Shown here: piece after piece, positions 35,187-50,100 of the stretch
Layout: each line of letters begins with the position of its first letter
How positions within the stretch are numbered: position 1 is the stretch's first letter
From: Argopecten irradians
Lineage: Eukaryota; Mollusca; Bivalvia; Pectinida; Pectinidae
Length of the DNA stretch: 64,000 bases
Direction of reading: 5' to 3'
NCBI RefSeq assembly: GCF_041381155.1
Contig: NC_091134.1
Location: 29,269,540 to 29,333,539 of the forward strand
The notes under the pieces: generated by a model
Told to the model about the DNA's origin: nothing
The model's database searches: none
What the model saw: the letters and a program-made list of their open reading frames with translations, nothing else
Translations under genes and position numbers: made by a program

Positions 35187-38100
35187 CTGAAGAAAAAAAT
35201 AAGACATACATTACTTCTCTGCCTAACATGTTACTTCTCTGCCTAACATGTTACTTCTCTGCCTAACATGTTACTTCTCTGCCTAACATGTTACTTCTCT
35301 GCCTAACAATCATATCTGATCTTGTCTTTCTTTGACATACCTGCTAACATTTTAGTTCAGCACAGGCTGTACTATGTATACACAAAGCATGCATATGTTT
35401 TAATTCAACTTTCCTAAAAGAATGAAGCTATTACAGGGCAAACAAAGATATTTCTAAAACATATATATAATTTTTACATTAGCTTTCCAAACATAATGAC
35501 CATAAATCAGTGTTTGTAGTTTGACCAAAATGGAATAAAACATAGGTAGAATACCATATCGCCGGTTATTCCTAAAGGGTCAACATTTTTGCAATTTCAT
35601 CTAAAAATGAAAAAATCCAATTGTAGCGGATTGCGATATGGCTTTAAGGGTATGTGATTCAACCATTTCATGATAATTCCCGTATCAAATTATCATGATC
35701 ATAGCAATGTTCCCCGAAATCGCAAAAATGTCATCCCTGTGAAAATAACCAGCTACACGTATACAGAATTAAAATCTGTCATATGTTCATAAGGGTGCAG
35801 CCCTAAGGAACGAATGCGAAGCACTTTTAAGGTAACAAAAACATGAAAATATAAGAAACATGAGGCCCTGTCTGACTACCTTGGCAACAGCATATTTGTA
35901 TGGGAAATTAATTAGATACGGTATAATGGTAGCCATCTTCAATTAGGGTTTAACAAGGGATGTAACAATAATTTGTCAAGATCATATCAGAATCATTTCA
36001 GCTAGTTTTAGGAAAATCGTTCAAAAGTAAAAAATTTGATTTCAAGATGACGGCTGTGGCGGCCATCTTGGATTTTGGACCAACTCGGTTATTTCAGGCA
36101 AATAAAATTTCTTTCTTCTGAAATGGGGGTTTGGGCCAAGGATGGAGTGTGAATATATGAATAAAATATAAACAGAAAATTTTGCTCCGTTATTTCAATA
36201 AATTGCACTTTTTACCATTGCATTATTAATGGTAACTTACTGAAACATCTGGCTGTGCCCTTTAAGGCCTTGCCTTCAGTCATATTACTAAGTTGACTTA
36301 AAGAATTACCTCGTTTCCCTCAGCTATAGACATCAGAGTGATAACCGTTCTCTCTTTAGCCTTGGATTTATCCCAGTTGTAGCTGATGTAGTCGTCTGCC
36401 TCTAAATCATCTTCCCATGGCATCTTGTTCTAAACACAAAAGAAACTGATTACATTTGTATGTGCCACCAGCTAAACAAGCAACAATATGCCTTTATAAA
36501 CAAGACACCCACATAAAGGTAATCTGACAACCTTGGCAACAGTTCAATAGGAAAAGAATTTAATGTTTTTATGAATGAAGAAGTCATTTGATCCTCTTTG
36601 ACTCTAGTGATCTTATATGATGGACAAGTTTGTTCATTTGAATACACTTTGAATCCCTTCATCCCAGCATGCTACAGGCCAAATATCAGTACCCCGAGTT
36701 TTTTAGTTATTGAAATCATGTCCTTTGAATGGAAAAGGAGAAGGTACGTTAAGACTCGAATATGGCCTCAAAATTAATTCTCCAGTAAAGAACAACATGT
36801 TTTGTCATATAAATGTTGAATACATTTGCTAACACATTACATCCCGAAAATATCCCGCATGTGCCAATTATGTTCACTATGACGTCATCAACATGCAGTT
36901 TCCCGCCATTTTTCACAAAAATCCTTGAAAAATCATACTTTTTGAGTGGTTTTCTCTACAAATGAATGTGGCCGCCTTCGTGGAGCAGAAAGAGATTTTT
37001 ACACGTTGTGTATCGTGTATTTACGCATATCCATGCAAAATATAAAGTTACTCCAAGGTGGCGGCCAAATCCATTTCAAGCCTTTTCTAACCTAAAAATG
37101 ATGAATTTCTAGCAAAATTTGGCGAGAAGAGGAAAATCATCAATTTGATGACGTCATAGGGGGAGCACATCGTGTACATGGTTATAAAAAGTTATGTTTT
37201 GATGAATGGCAAGTATGAGAACATTTATTGATGTGCATTTGATGTGGATCAGAGTTAATATTTTTCGGCATGAAAAATTAAGGCCAAATACTGGTCCTAT
37301 CATATCTACTCCTTTACGCATGACACACGACAACAGACGAAGCATGATCGATGACTATAATTCATCTTGCTCCTTCAAAAATTAGGAGTTTAGTGTATCC
37401 AAGAAGAGTTTAAGTGTCCAAGAGTTAGTTGCTTGTTAATTATGATAATTTCTTTTCATTTATAAAGTGGTAAACTCTCAGAACACTGAACAACTCAGTC
37501 ACAACAACAATACAGAGGTGTGAACTTACCCAGGATTCCAAGTAGACTGCTGTCAACAAGTACAAAGCATACTCTTTATTTTGTTGTTTTGTTGGACATC
37601 TGAAAGCAAATAATGATGATATATACTAAAGAATACATCACTTCAAATCATCTATTTAAATTATTGTCCCTGTCTATCCAAAAGCTTATGGCATACTAGT
37701 CAGACATTCAACCAATCAAACTAAAGGATATATATATCCCTAGTCAAGCAGTATAGAACCTGAACGGTTAAAGGTTTCAATATTTCCATTTCGTTTTTGT
37801 TAATCCCACTTGCAATCGTTTATGGTTAATCTTTATTGTTTGTATTAGGAATCAGCCTATTCCAAAATGGATATGCAGAACTGTAACAACTCAGCACAAC
37901 CTAAAAGTTTAATTTGAAGAAGACCTCCTCAAGTCATGTGCAAAAGTCTCAAAATCCAAGATGACACATCACTCTTTAAATACAATTGGCAGATGTATAG
38001 AGACCAAAGGGTGCCTACATATGAAATTTCAGAGAGATCGCCAATGCAATTTCAAAAATATAACAAACTTCATTTGTCAAAATCAAAGATGGATGGCTGT

Positions 38101-41100
38101 CGGTCATCTTGCAATTGACATTCAATCTGTCCCAAACTGCAATTCGCATAACTAGGGCCTAAAGGAATTATACATATGGAATATGAAACAGATCTTTTCT
38201 GCATTACTTAAGAATAAGCGCTAACAAACTTCAGCTATCAAAATCCAAGATGGTAGCCTGTCAGCCAACTTGATATCAAAATCAAAATGCAATATGCATA
38301 TATTATAACTACAGTCCAAAGGAAGCTATGTATGAAATTTAAGATAGATCCATTTGGTACATACTGAGTGAACTAGCACGACAAGGGTCTTATAATTAGG
38401 GGAGGCTATGTATGAAATTTGAGACAGATCCTCAAGCACTGCTTTTAAAAGTGGAATCTGGTCAATCCAGCTCTCGTTGTACATGCTTTAGACACTACTA
38501 AACATAGTGGCATCACTATTTGGTGACAGAAATATGTAACGGACCCAGTGGAACTGTACAATTTTTTTCCGTTAGGGCCAAATTGTCAGAAGTGGGGAAT
38601 AAATGTTTGGGGCAAAACCAACTCTGTGACGAACAATCTTGGCAAAATGTGTGGATACATTGTAAACAATTCATGCTAAACTTTCAAACAGAAGATCATT
38701 AAACAATTCATGCTAAACTTTCAAACAGAAGATCATTTAGATAGTGCATATAGTAAGGATATGAAAGCAGTAATGCATTATCCCCATAAAAGGTTACAGA
38801 TATGCATTTTTCACTTATTTTCATATTCAAAATTTTGGGTAAAATCTTAGTTGTTTAATACACTACCGATAGGAGAACTAGTATCACAGTGCATATCTAA
38901 GTATTTATAGTAAGAGGATTTAATAGGACGATAACATAGGCTAGACAGTTAGGACTTACTTGTCTGTTTTGAAAGTGATCATATCGGTGTCTTTATCATA
39001 TCGGTTCCCTACTAGCTTGAGCAGTTTTTGATGAGCATGCTCGTCCAGATCTAAATCAGATAACTTAACCTGAAATTAAATATGTCATCACTTCAGAAAA
39101 ATATATTCAATGGATTTGCTTGAGATTGGGTAGATTTGAAGCTATGGGTCCCAGTCATAGTAGGAGTGGAAGACTTCAAATTAAAACATTATATGTGTCA
39201 TTGCATAATTCTGAAAAGGCTTTAGCCATAAATTATATTTATCAGACACATCTAGAGTAAGTTGAACATAAAGGGTGTAGGCAACAAAGTTCATGAAATT
39301 GGAACCAAGTCTTAAAATGTCAGCAATCAATGCAATAAAATTATGTGAATATTTGTGTCTAATTAGATTGAAATAAAAGCTGACCTTAACTGTGACAACA
39401 CGTGACCTAGGATCTCGAATTGATGGTCCTGCAAAGCAGTAGTCACTTGTCACTACCTCAACAGGGAAATGAAGGCGGCAGTCCTCTTTACTGTCTAAAC
39501 CTTCTGGCCATGGAGTACAGAATTCTGCAAGCAATTTTTAACAATTTTGTATATTCTGAAGTTGTAATCCACTTAAGGGTTATGTAGGAGATAGATTTTA
39601 ACAAGAGATCCCACTTTAATTATCAAAATCCAATGATCTGCAATTGGGATTAAGAAGAAGTCTTTTGAACAAATTAGTATTATACACAACAATGTACGAA
39701 AAAAGATGGCAATAGGTCATCCTGACATTTGGTCTGATGACCTAAAATTAGCCATCCAAATTTACGACATTTGACCAAGTTAAACAAAATCAATCCAAAG
39801 GCTAATGAGTTAACAACAATTTTACAATACCTATGTTTATTGATCTGGTTACTATGGCAACCTCAATATTTCAGAAAATAAAGTCTTACTACACATCAAT
39901 CTACATATATTCCCCAAAATTACTGTGAAGTTTTGTTTAAGTTAGTCCAGTAGTTAAGTAGGAGTTGTCCAGATAAGATTGACGGATAGATGGACAAACA
40001 GACAGTAATCTCCACCCCCCCCCCCCCCTTTTATGAACTTTGTTGTAGGATATAATTACAACATTTGAACAAAGGGTGACATACTTTTCAAGGCCTGACA
40101 GTGCTTCAGCACATGAGATGGTGTGAGATGAAGAAAGTTAGGCACCTTCATCAATTCTGTGTTTCCCTCCTTTCCTGGTTTTATTCCTTTATTTTCTGAC
40201 TCATTCTGAAAGAAAGAAATTCAGGACAATTTCACTTTAGTTTTTTTTTTTTTTTTTTTTTTTAAATAAGTGAATCACTCATGTTACCTAACATATAGAC
40301 AGAGGTACTCTATACTCACCCTAACATAGAGACAGAGGTACTGTATACTCACCCTGACATAGAGACAGAGGTACTGTATACTCACCCTAAAATAGAGACA
40401 GAGTTACTGTATACTCACCCTGACATAGAGACAGAGGTATTGTATACTCACCCTGACATAGAGACAGAGGTACTGTATACTCACCCTGACATAGAGACAG
40501 AGGTACTGTATACTCACCCTGACATAGAGACAGAGGTACTGTATACTCACCCTGACATAGAGACAGAGGTACTGTATACTCACACTGTCATAGAGACAGA
40601 GGTACTGTATACTCACCCTGACATAGAGACAGAGGTACTATATACTCACACTGACATAGAGACAGAGGTACTGTATACTCACCCTGACATAGAGACAGAG
40701 GTACTGTATACTCACCCTGACATAGAGACAGAGGTACTGTATACTCACCCTGACATAGAGACAGAGGTACTGTATACTCACCCTGACATAGAGACAGAGG
40801 TACTGTACACTTACCCAACATAGAGACAGAGGTTCTGTCTACTCACCCTGACATAGAGACAGAGGTACTGTATACTCACCCTGACATAGAGACAGAGGTA
40901 CTGTATACTCACCCTGACATAGAGACAGAGGTACTGTATACTCACCCTGACATAGAGACAGAGGTACTGTATACTCACCCTGACATAGAGACAGAGGTAC
41001 TGTATACTCACCCTGACATAGAGACAGAGGTACTGTACACTCACCCTGACATAGACACAGAGGTACTGTATACTCACCCTGACATAGAGACAGAGGTACT

Positions 41101-44100
41101 GTATACTCACCCTGACATAGAGACAGAGGTACTGTATACTCACCCTGACATAGAGACAGAGGTACTGTATACTCACCCTGACATAGAGACAGAGGTACTG
41201 TATACTCACCCTGACATAGAGACAGAGGTACTGTATACTCACCCTGACATAGAGACAGAGGTACTGTACACTCATCCTGACATAGAGACAGAGGTACTGT
41301 ACACTCACCCTGACATAGAGACAGAGGTACTGTATACTCACCCTGACATAGAGACAGAGGTACTGTATACTCACCCTGACATAGAGACAGAGGTACTGTA
41401 TACTCACCCTGACATAGAGACAGAGGTACTGTATACTCACCCTGACATAGAGACAGAGGTACTGTATACTCACCCTGACATAGAGACAGAGGTACTATAT
41501 ACTCACCCTGACATAGAGACAGAGGTACTGTATACTCACCCTGACATAGAGACAGAGGTACTGTATACTCACCCTGACATAGAGACAGAGGTTCTGTATA
41601 CTCACCCTGACATAGAGACAGAGCTAGGTACTGTACACTCACCCTGACATAGAGACAGAGGTACTGTATACTCACCCTGACATAGAGACAGAGGTACTGT
41701 ATACTCACCCTGACATAGAGACAGAGGTACTGTATACTCACCCTGACATAGAGACAGAGGTACTGTATACTCACCCTGACATAGAGACAGAGGTACTGTA
41801 TACTCACCCTGACATAGAGACAGAGGTACTGTATACTCACCCTGAACATAGAGACAGAGGTACTGTATACTCACCCTGACATAGAGACAGAGGTACTGTA
41901 TACTCACCCTGACATAGAGACAGAGGTACTGTATACTCACCCTGACATAGAGACAGAGGTACTGTATACTCACCCTGACATAGAGACAGAGGTACTGTAT
42001 ACTACTCACCCTGACATAGAGACAGAGGTACTGTATACTCACCCTGACATAGAGACAGAGGTACTGTATACTCACCCTGACATAGAGACAGAGGTACTGT
42101 ATACTCACCCTGACATAGAGACAGAGGTACTGTACACTTACCCTGACATAGAGACAGATGTACTGTATACTCACCCTGACATAGAGACAGAGGTACTGTA
42201 CACTCACCCTGACATAGAGACAGATGTACTGTACACTTACCCTGACATAGAGACAGAGGTACTGTACACTCACCCTGACATAGAGACAGAGGTACTGTAT
42301 ACTCACCCTGACATAGAGACAGAGGTACTGTATACTCACCCTGACATAGAGACAGGGGTACTGTATACTCACCCTGACATAGAGACAGAGGTACTGTATA
42401 CTCACCCTGACATAGAGACAGAGGTACTGTATACTCACCCTGACATAGAGACAGAGGTACTGTATACTCACCCTGACATAGAGACAGAGGTACTGTATAC
42501 TCACCCTGACATAGAGACAGAGGTACTGTATACTCACCCTGACATAGAGACAGAGGTACTGTACACTCACCCTGACATAGAGACAGAGGTACTGTATACT
42601 CACCCTGACATAGAGACAGAGGTACTGTATACTCACCCTGACATAGAGACAGAGGTACTGTATACTCACCCTGACATAGAGACAGAGGTACTGTATACTC
42701 ACCCTGACATAGAGACAGAGGTACTATATACTCACCCTGACATAGAGACAGAGGTACTGTATACTCACCCTGACATAGAGACAGAGGTACTGTATACTCA
42801 CCCTGACATAGAGACAGAGGTACTGTATACTCACCCTGACATAGAGACAGAGGTACTGTATACTACCCTGACATAGAGACAGAGGTACTGTTACTCACCC
42901 TGACATAGAGACAGAGGTACTGTATACTCACCCTGACATAGAGACAGAGGTACTGTATACTCACCCTGACATAGAGACAGAGGGTACTGTATACTCACCC
43001 TGACATAGAGACAGAGGTACTGTATACTCACCCTGACCCTGACATAGAGACAGAGGCTAGTACTGTACACTCACCCTGACATAGAGACAGAGGTACTGTA
43101 TACTCACCCTGACATAGAGACAGAGGTACTGTATACTCACCCTGACATAGAGACAGAGGTACTCTGTACTCACCCTGACATAGAGACAGAGGTACTATAT
43201 ACTCACCCTGACAAGACCCTGGCGTAGCGATACCGGTACTGAAGTCCATTTGAATATTCCAGCTGTAGGCCAGGTTTTTGTCCAGTCCTGCTCTGTTAAC
43301 ATAGACTTATGTCTGTCCTCATGTTTCTGAAATATACACATCATTGAAATTACAGTTCGTTAATTATCTAATTATGTACTTTATTAGTCATATCTAATGG
43401 TTAACATCAAAATGACATTTCACATCAGTATTATTTAAGAGATCCAAAAGGGATCTTGAAGCCTAACATATACATCAAATGTATTTGCCATTTGTTTTTT
43501 TAGATTTACCTATTAATGACATTTGAGAAATGATAAAATTGGTTAGCATCAAAATTTCCAGACCTGCAAATCAAACAAGAGGCCCAAAATAACAAAGTCA
43601 CAGTATAAAGTAATGGTTAACGATTAATATAAACAATACAAGGAACTCCTTAGTTGAATATGTAAGTTTCTGAAATAGGTAAATGTTGAACAAACTTGGC
43701 AGCCCTTCATCCATATATGGTTGTAACCCATTCAAGGATCAATATAAGGAGGAGTCAGATTTTAAAGCCAAATTTCAGCAAAGCTCCCATTTTGGACCTC
43801 CACCGTACTATCCCCATGGATCTTAGCTCGGTCCTTTATTAAATATGATTGTCATCATCTAAAGTTCCCCATTCTGAATCAATTAAAACCCCTTATAGAC
43901 CAATTTCCAATTGAGATCGGAGACTGAACCCAAAAACAGGAAATGGGCCAGTGGCCATCTTGGAATACCAAAATCTTTACGAAAATGTTTGCACGTTGTT
44001 CAGCATCAATTAAAACCCCTATAGACCAATTTTCATTGAGATCGGAGACTGAAACCTGAAAACAGGATGTGGGCCAGCTAAAATTAAGAAAATTAGCCCT

Positions 44101-47100
44101 TTTGGGGCCCCACCCTTCAGTCCCTAGGGGTCAGACCAGACTCATTTACATAAAATATGACTGACCTTCCCCAATGATGTTTCACACCAAATATAGATGA
44201 AATCCATCCAAGGATGAAGGAGGAGTAGGATTTTAAAGCTAAAATTAAGAAAATTTGCCCTTTTGAGGCCCCACCCCTCAGCCCCTAGGGGTTGGAATTG
44301 ACTCATTTAGATACAAAATGATTGCCTTTCCCAAATGATGTTTCACACCAAATATGGATGAAATCCATCCAGGGATGAAGGAGGAGTAGGATTTTAAATC
44401 TAAAATAAGAAAATTTGCCCTATTGGGGCCCCACCCCTCAGCCCCTAGGGGTCGGACCAGGCTCATTCATATAAAATATGATTGCCCTTCCCCAATAATG
44501 TTTCACACCAAATATGGATGAAATCCATCCACAGATGAAGGAGGAGTAGGATTTTAAAGCTAAAATTAAGAAAATTTGCCCTTTTGGGGCCACGCCCCTC
44601 AGACCCTAGGGGTCGGACCAGGCTCATTTATATACAAGAGATCCCAGAGGGATCTTGGCGCCCACCAAAGAATGATCTATATCTGACAAAGGAAAGATGG
44701 ATCTTTTCTTACTTTTTAAACTTTTTCAAACATACTACATAACATTTGAGACAGATCGCTTCAGTACCTTCTGAGAAATAGCGTAACAAACTTCAACTAT
44801 CAAAATCCAAGATGACTCCTTGGCGGCCATCTTGTTGATCAATCCGTCCAAAATCACAATATGCACAACTAGAGCCCTAGGGGAACCTACATGTGAAATT
44901 TGAGAAAGATCCATTCAATACTTTCTGAGAAATAGCGATAACAAACTTTGAATATCAAAATCCAAGATGGCTGGCCTAGGATTTTTAAAGCTAAAATTTA
45001 GAAAATTTGACCTTATGGGGCTCCACCTATCAGCCCCTAGGGGTCCGACATAGGCTCATTTATATGGAAAATCCTTGCATTCTTTAGATAAATGGTTCAA
45101 CACCAAATATGGATGAAATCCATCCAGGATGAACGATGGCTAAGTAGGATTTCTTGTTGACCAATCGGTCCCAACAATGCAAAATATGCACAACAAGGTC
45201 CCTAGGGAAACTACATTTGAAAAATTGAGATTGATCCCTTCAGTTACTATAATGAGAAACCCGATAACAAACTTTAACTATCAAAATCAAGGATGGGCGG
45301 CCTGGCGGCCATCTTGTTCACCGATTGGTTCCAAAATTATGCAATATTGCACAACTTTTTGGGACCCTAGGGGGGGAACCTCATTTATTAAAATATGATG
45401 TGTCCTTCCCAATGTTGAGAATTATCCAAACCTTAAATCAATATCCAAATATGGCCGCCTGGTGGCCATCTTGTTTTTCCGATCAGCCTCAAAATCTGTA
45501 TGGCACAACTAGGGACCAAGGGTAACCTCCATGTGAAGTTTGAACAAAATTCCTTCAGTAGTTCTCAAGATATATCGATAACAAACTTCAACTGCCAAAA
45601 TCAAAGATGGCTGCCTGGCAGCCATCTTGTTTTTCCGATCAGCCTCAAAATCTGTATGGCACAACTAGGGACCAAGGGTAACCTCCATGTGAAGTTTGAA
45701 CAAAATCCCTTCAGTATTTCTCAAGAAATATCGATAACAAACTTCAACTGCCAAAATCAAAGATGGCTGCCTGGCGGCTATCTTGTTTTTCCGAGAAAAA
45801 GAATATAAAGCAGGGGTTTCATTATCTTTTAGGGGAGGCAGTACAATTGTTATTATAGGGGTTACTTTTCTATACTATCTGTATGCTATCTAACGTAATT
45901 TAGCTCAAATCAGACGGTACCACAACCATGATTAACCGGCAAAAAGTACCTGGTACCGCCTGATATTGAAACCCCTGATATAACATACATTTGTATACAG
46001 TTCTGGATCAGATGTCTTCCAGCACTACTATATTGCCTATATTAAATCTGTGGATTTTTTTTTTTTACTTCTTCTTTTTTTATGAAAATTCAAGATGGCT
46101 CCCTCAGGGATTTCCCGGACGCAGATTTTCTGCATCTCTGACGCACAAAAATGCCTAGGGCCTCCTAAAATAAAATGATGGGAGTCCTTGGGACTCAATA
46201 TGGAAGGAATTTTAAATGTAAATTACAGGTCAATTAGATGGAGTAGAAGAAATAATTGTTTATTTTTTTTAAAGCATATACAATTATTACAGTACAAGAT
46301 ATATTTTCTGATACAGCATAGAAAGTTTTATAACATCAACAATAAATTTTAGCAAAAAGACTGCTGTATTTTTATAAAGGAATCACAAACTTTAAACCTA
46401 GGAGTCCCTGAGACCCCCAAAGTTAAAACGGGAGGGAACTCCCTGCTCCCTATATACATGCATAACAAGGGCCCAAGGAATGTCTAAATATGCAATTTGA
46501 GACAGATCCCATTACAACCTTCAACAACTTTCAGAGAAATAGCACTAACAAGAATAGTTTATGAGTGGATGACAAACCATGGAAAAAAGGTGATCTAAAA
46601 AGCCCATCATCTGATAATGGTTTGTTAAATTTTTTTCTTTTCTAACAGATTGATATATTCAACAATAAATAATTATGAAGGGTCATGCAGTATATTTTCA
46701 ATATATTTTGGGACTCATTGACTTTGTATGGGACTTACCATGTTCAAGCCGTACGTGAGCCCAAGACTGATGAGAAAAAATCCTACATAAAGATTGCTGT
46801 ATCTTGAATATTAATTATACTAGATAGTTTGTCTTTAGGTAGTATTTAGGAATGAATATGTAATATTTAAATATTGCTCCTTATTCACTTAAGAAAAAAA
46901 AAATTATTGATATTTATATCTATGTATAAATGAACACTTACCAACTGAACATAAAACTTCCTGGTAGTGCGAGGTTTTACAAGTGTCCTCAGTTCTTTTC
47001 CTTTAATCTCAAATGGTGTAAATTCTGGAACACCTGGTAGAAACAGAGGATGTAAATATCAAACAAAAACTAGATATCTCACTTTAACAGAAATACTTTC

Positions 47101-50100
47101 TGAACAAGATATCCTAGAGGGATCTTTGCACCCACCAACAAGAAATCCCAGAGGGATCTTGGCGCCCACCAAAGAATGATCAATGTCTGACAATGGAAAG
47201 AGGGATCTTTTCCCTGCTTTTCAAACTTTTTCAAACACACTACATATAAAATTTGAGACAGATCGCTATAGTACTTTCTAAGAAATAGTGGTAACAAACT
47301 TCAACAATGAAATCCAAGATGGCGGCCGTGCAGCTATCTTGTTGACCTATCAGTTACAAAATGCAATATGCACAACTAGGGCCCTAGGGGGACTTAAATA
47401 TAAAATTTGAGTGAGATCCCTTCTGTACTTTTTTTAGAAATAGCAATAACAAACTTTTACTATCAAAATCCAAGATGGCTGCCAGGCGGCCATCTTGTTG
47501 ACCGATTGGTCCCAAAACACAATAAGCACAACTAGGGACCTAGAGGGACCTACATATGAAATTTGAGACAGATCCCTTCAATACTATCTGAGAAATAGCA
47601 ATAACAAACTTTAACTATCAAAATCCATGATAGCTGCCTGGCAGCCATCTTGTTGACCGATTGGTCCCAAAACGCAATATGCACAACTAAGGCCCTAAGG
47701 GAACCTATGTATGGAATTTGCATGAGATCCCTTCAATACTTTCTGACAAACTTCCACTACCAAAATCCAAGATGGCCGCCTGTTTGTTGACAGATCGGTA
47801 TCAAAACACAATATGCACAACTAGGTCCCTAGGGGAACCTACATATGAAATTTGAGAAAGATCCCTTCTGTACTTTCTCAGAAATGGCGGTAACAAACTT
47901 TAACTATCAAAATCCAAGATGGCCGCCTGGCAGCCATCTTGTTGACCTATCAGTCCCAAAATACAACATGCACAACAAGGTCCCTAGGGGAACCTACAGA
48001 TAAAATTTGAGAAAGATCCCTTTGGTATTTTCCAGTGAATAGTGGTTACAATCTTTAACTATCAAAATCCAAGATGGTCGTCTGGTAGCCATCTTGTTGA
48101 CCGATCGGTCCCAAAACACAATATGCACAACTAGGGACCTAGAGGGAACCTACCTATGAAATTTGAGAAAGATCCCTTCGTACTTTCTGAGAAATAGCGG
48201 TAACAAACTTTAACTATCAAAATCCAAGATGGCCACCTGTCGGCCATCTTGTTGACCGATCGGTCCCAAAATGCAATATGCACAACTAGGGCCATAGGGG
48301 AACCTACATATGAAATTTGAAAAAGATCCCTTAAGCACTTTCTGAGAAATAGCGGTAACAAGAATTGTTAACGGACTGACGGACGGACCACGGACAAAAG
48401 GCGATTTGAATAGCCTACCATCTGGGCTAAAAAATGTCTGACAATAGAAAGAGGTATCTTTTTTCTGCTTTTCAAACTTCAAATATAAAAAGAAGGCTAC
48501 CTGTCAGCCCCAAAATGCCACATGCACAACTATGTTGAGCCTGTTGGTGGAGGAAATCCGGAGTACCCGGAAAAAACCACTAAGAACTTAAGAATTTAAA
48601 CTTTTTACACACCATATCTCTAAATCATGTAAATTTTAAGAACACAATGGTATTGTTAAAAATGAATATATACTCTAATTGAATTTTAAACTTATCAAAA
48701 TCAAATTCCAGAATGTAGGAAATTCTACAGGGCTTTTTTTCAACATGATTTGGGGCCAAAAATATCCAAAATTATTGCATGAACTTAATTGGTTAGACCT
48801 TAAATATCTATGAATTGGCTTCAGAAAAGTACATAAGCTACATTGGAAATAAATCAAAGTGCCAAGGCCACTCATAGATGCTGTGAATGAAGGACTCAAA
48901 CAAAGGAATTAATAAAGAAATTGGTTATTCATTTAAATATAGAATTTAGTAAACTATACATAAGTGTGCAGTGTTGAATTTCGGAATTTAACAAAAAATA
49001 TTTACGATATACCCTATTTATTTTATGATATATGAAGTTTTTCAAGAACAATAAGTCGAATAACTTATTATCCTGAAAAAACTGTAATATTTTATTTTTA
49101 AATTATTTTTGAAATAACGATTTCAACACCAATGAAACCAGAAACACAAATACATATATGTATATATGTTTCTAATAAAACCGTTCAGAATCTGAGTATC
49201 ATTTTTTATAATTCTTTATTAATTACTAAATTATCAATTTCATCAATGTTTCTTCAAAGACAAAAAAAATAATAAGTGAACATTTTCGTATCTTGATATC
49301 CACTTAACATTGAAGAATATTTTCGGAAATATATAACATTAGAAATATCACCATTTCCGGATATGTTTTGGTTTCCTTTTTAGAAAACTAACATGGGTTG
49401 CTTTGACGACTTTTGACTAATAAATCATAGCCAGATACTTTTGCCAAATAAAAGGTACACTATTTCATTACGTATATCACTCAGATTTCTTTTTAAATTC
49501 ACAAGAACGCTAGCCGTTAACATCAAGAAAACTTCATGTAATGTATCGGACTTTAGCAAGTCTTCGTAAGCCTAACAGTAACTGGTTGGCGAGATATTAT
49601 CGTGCAGAACATTTATCGTGTGTCAAGTAAAGGGTACATTATTTGGTTACTTATAACAGTCAAATTTCTTTTGAATCCATAAGAACGCTAACATCATGAA
49701 AACTCCCTGCAATACATCGGACTTTAGCAAGTCTTCATAAGGCTACCGTACATTACACGGCAATATAAGTTTATTTGTCACTTTAAGTTGCCCGTACATA
49801 AATAGATCTATATTATCATTATATTTTGTAATTTTATGTTGATAGATTTGGTACTTTTCCCCTTTCAATATACCGCAATTGTCGATAAACAAAAGACAGA
49901 ACTCCCAGTGACAGATCAAGGGAGGAAAACGTACGTACTAAAAACTAATTAACTTTTACTGCGCAATAATATCTCAGATATAGTTCGTCAATACAACCAA
50001 CACAAAAAACTTTATAAGCGTTATAAGAACTTTCTTTTGCAGTTACCTTCCTTACATTTGATTACAATAATCGATCATTAGCATGAATTACGTAAAATTT

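Noticed and set aside
36890-37160. Two TGACGTCA (CRE-like) sites about 260 bp apart in MRPS35 intron 7
   Set aside because: Exact palindromes are present near 36890 and 37150, but they probably belong to a repeat and nothing else marks an enhancer.
40404-43249. Long repetitive open frames (up to 366 codons) on both strands
   Set aside because: They are produced by a 33-bp tandem repeat without stops in several frames; the array lies inside an MRPS35 intron and no codon-level constraint is seen.
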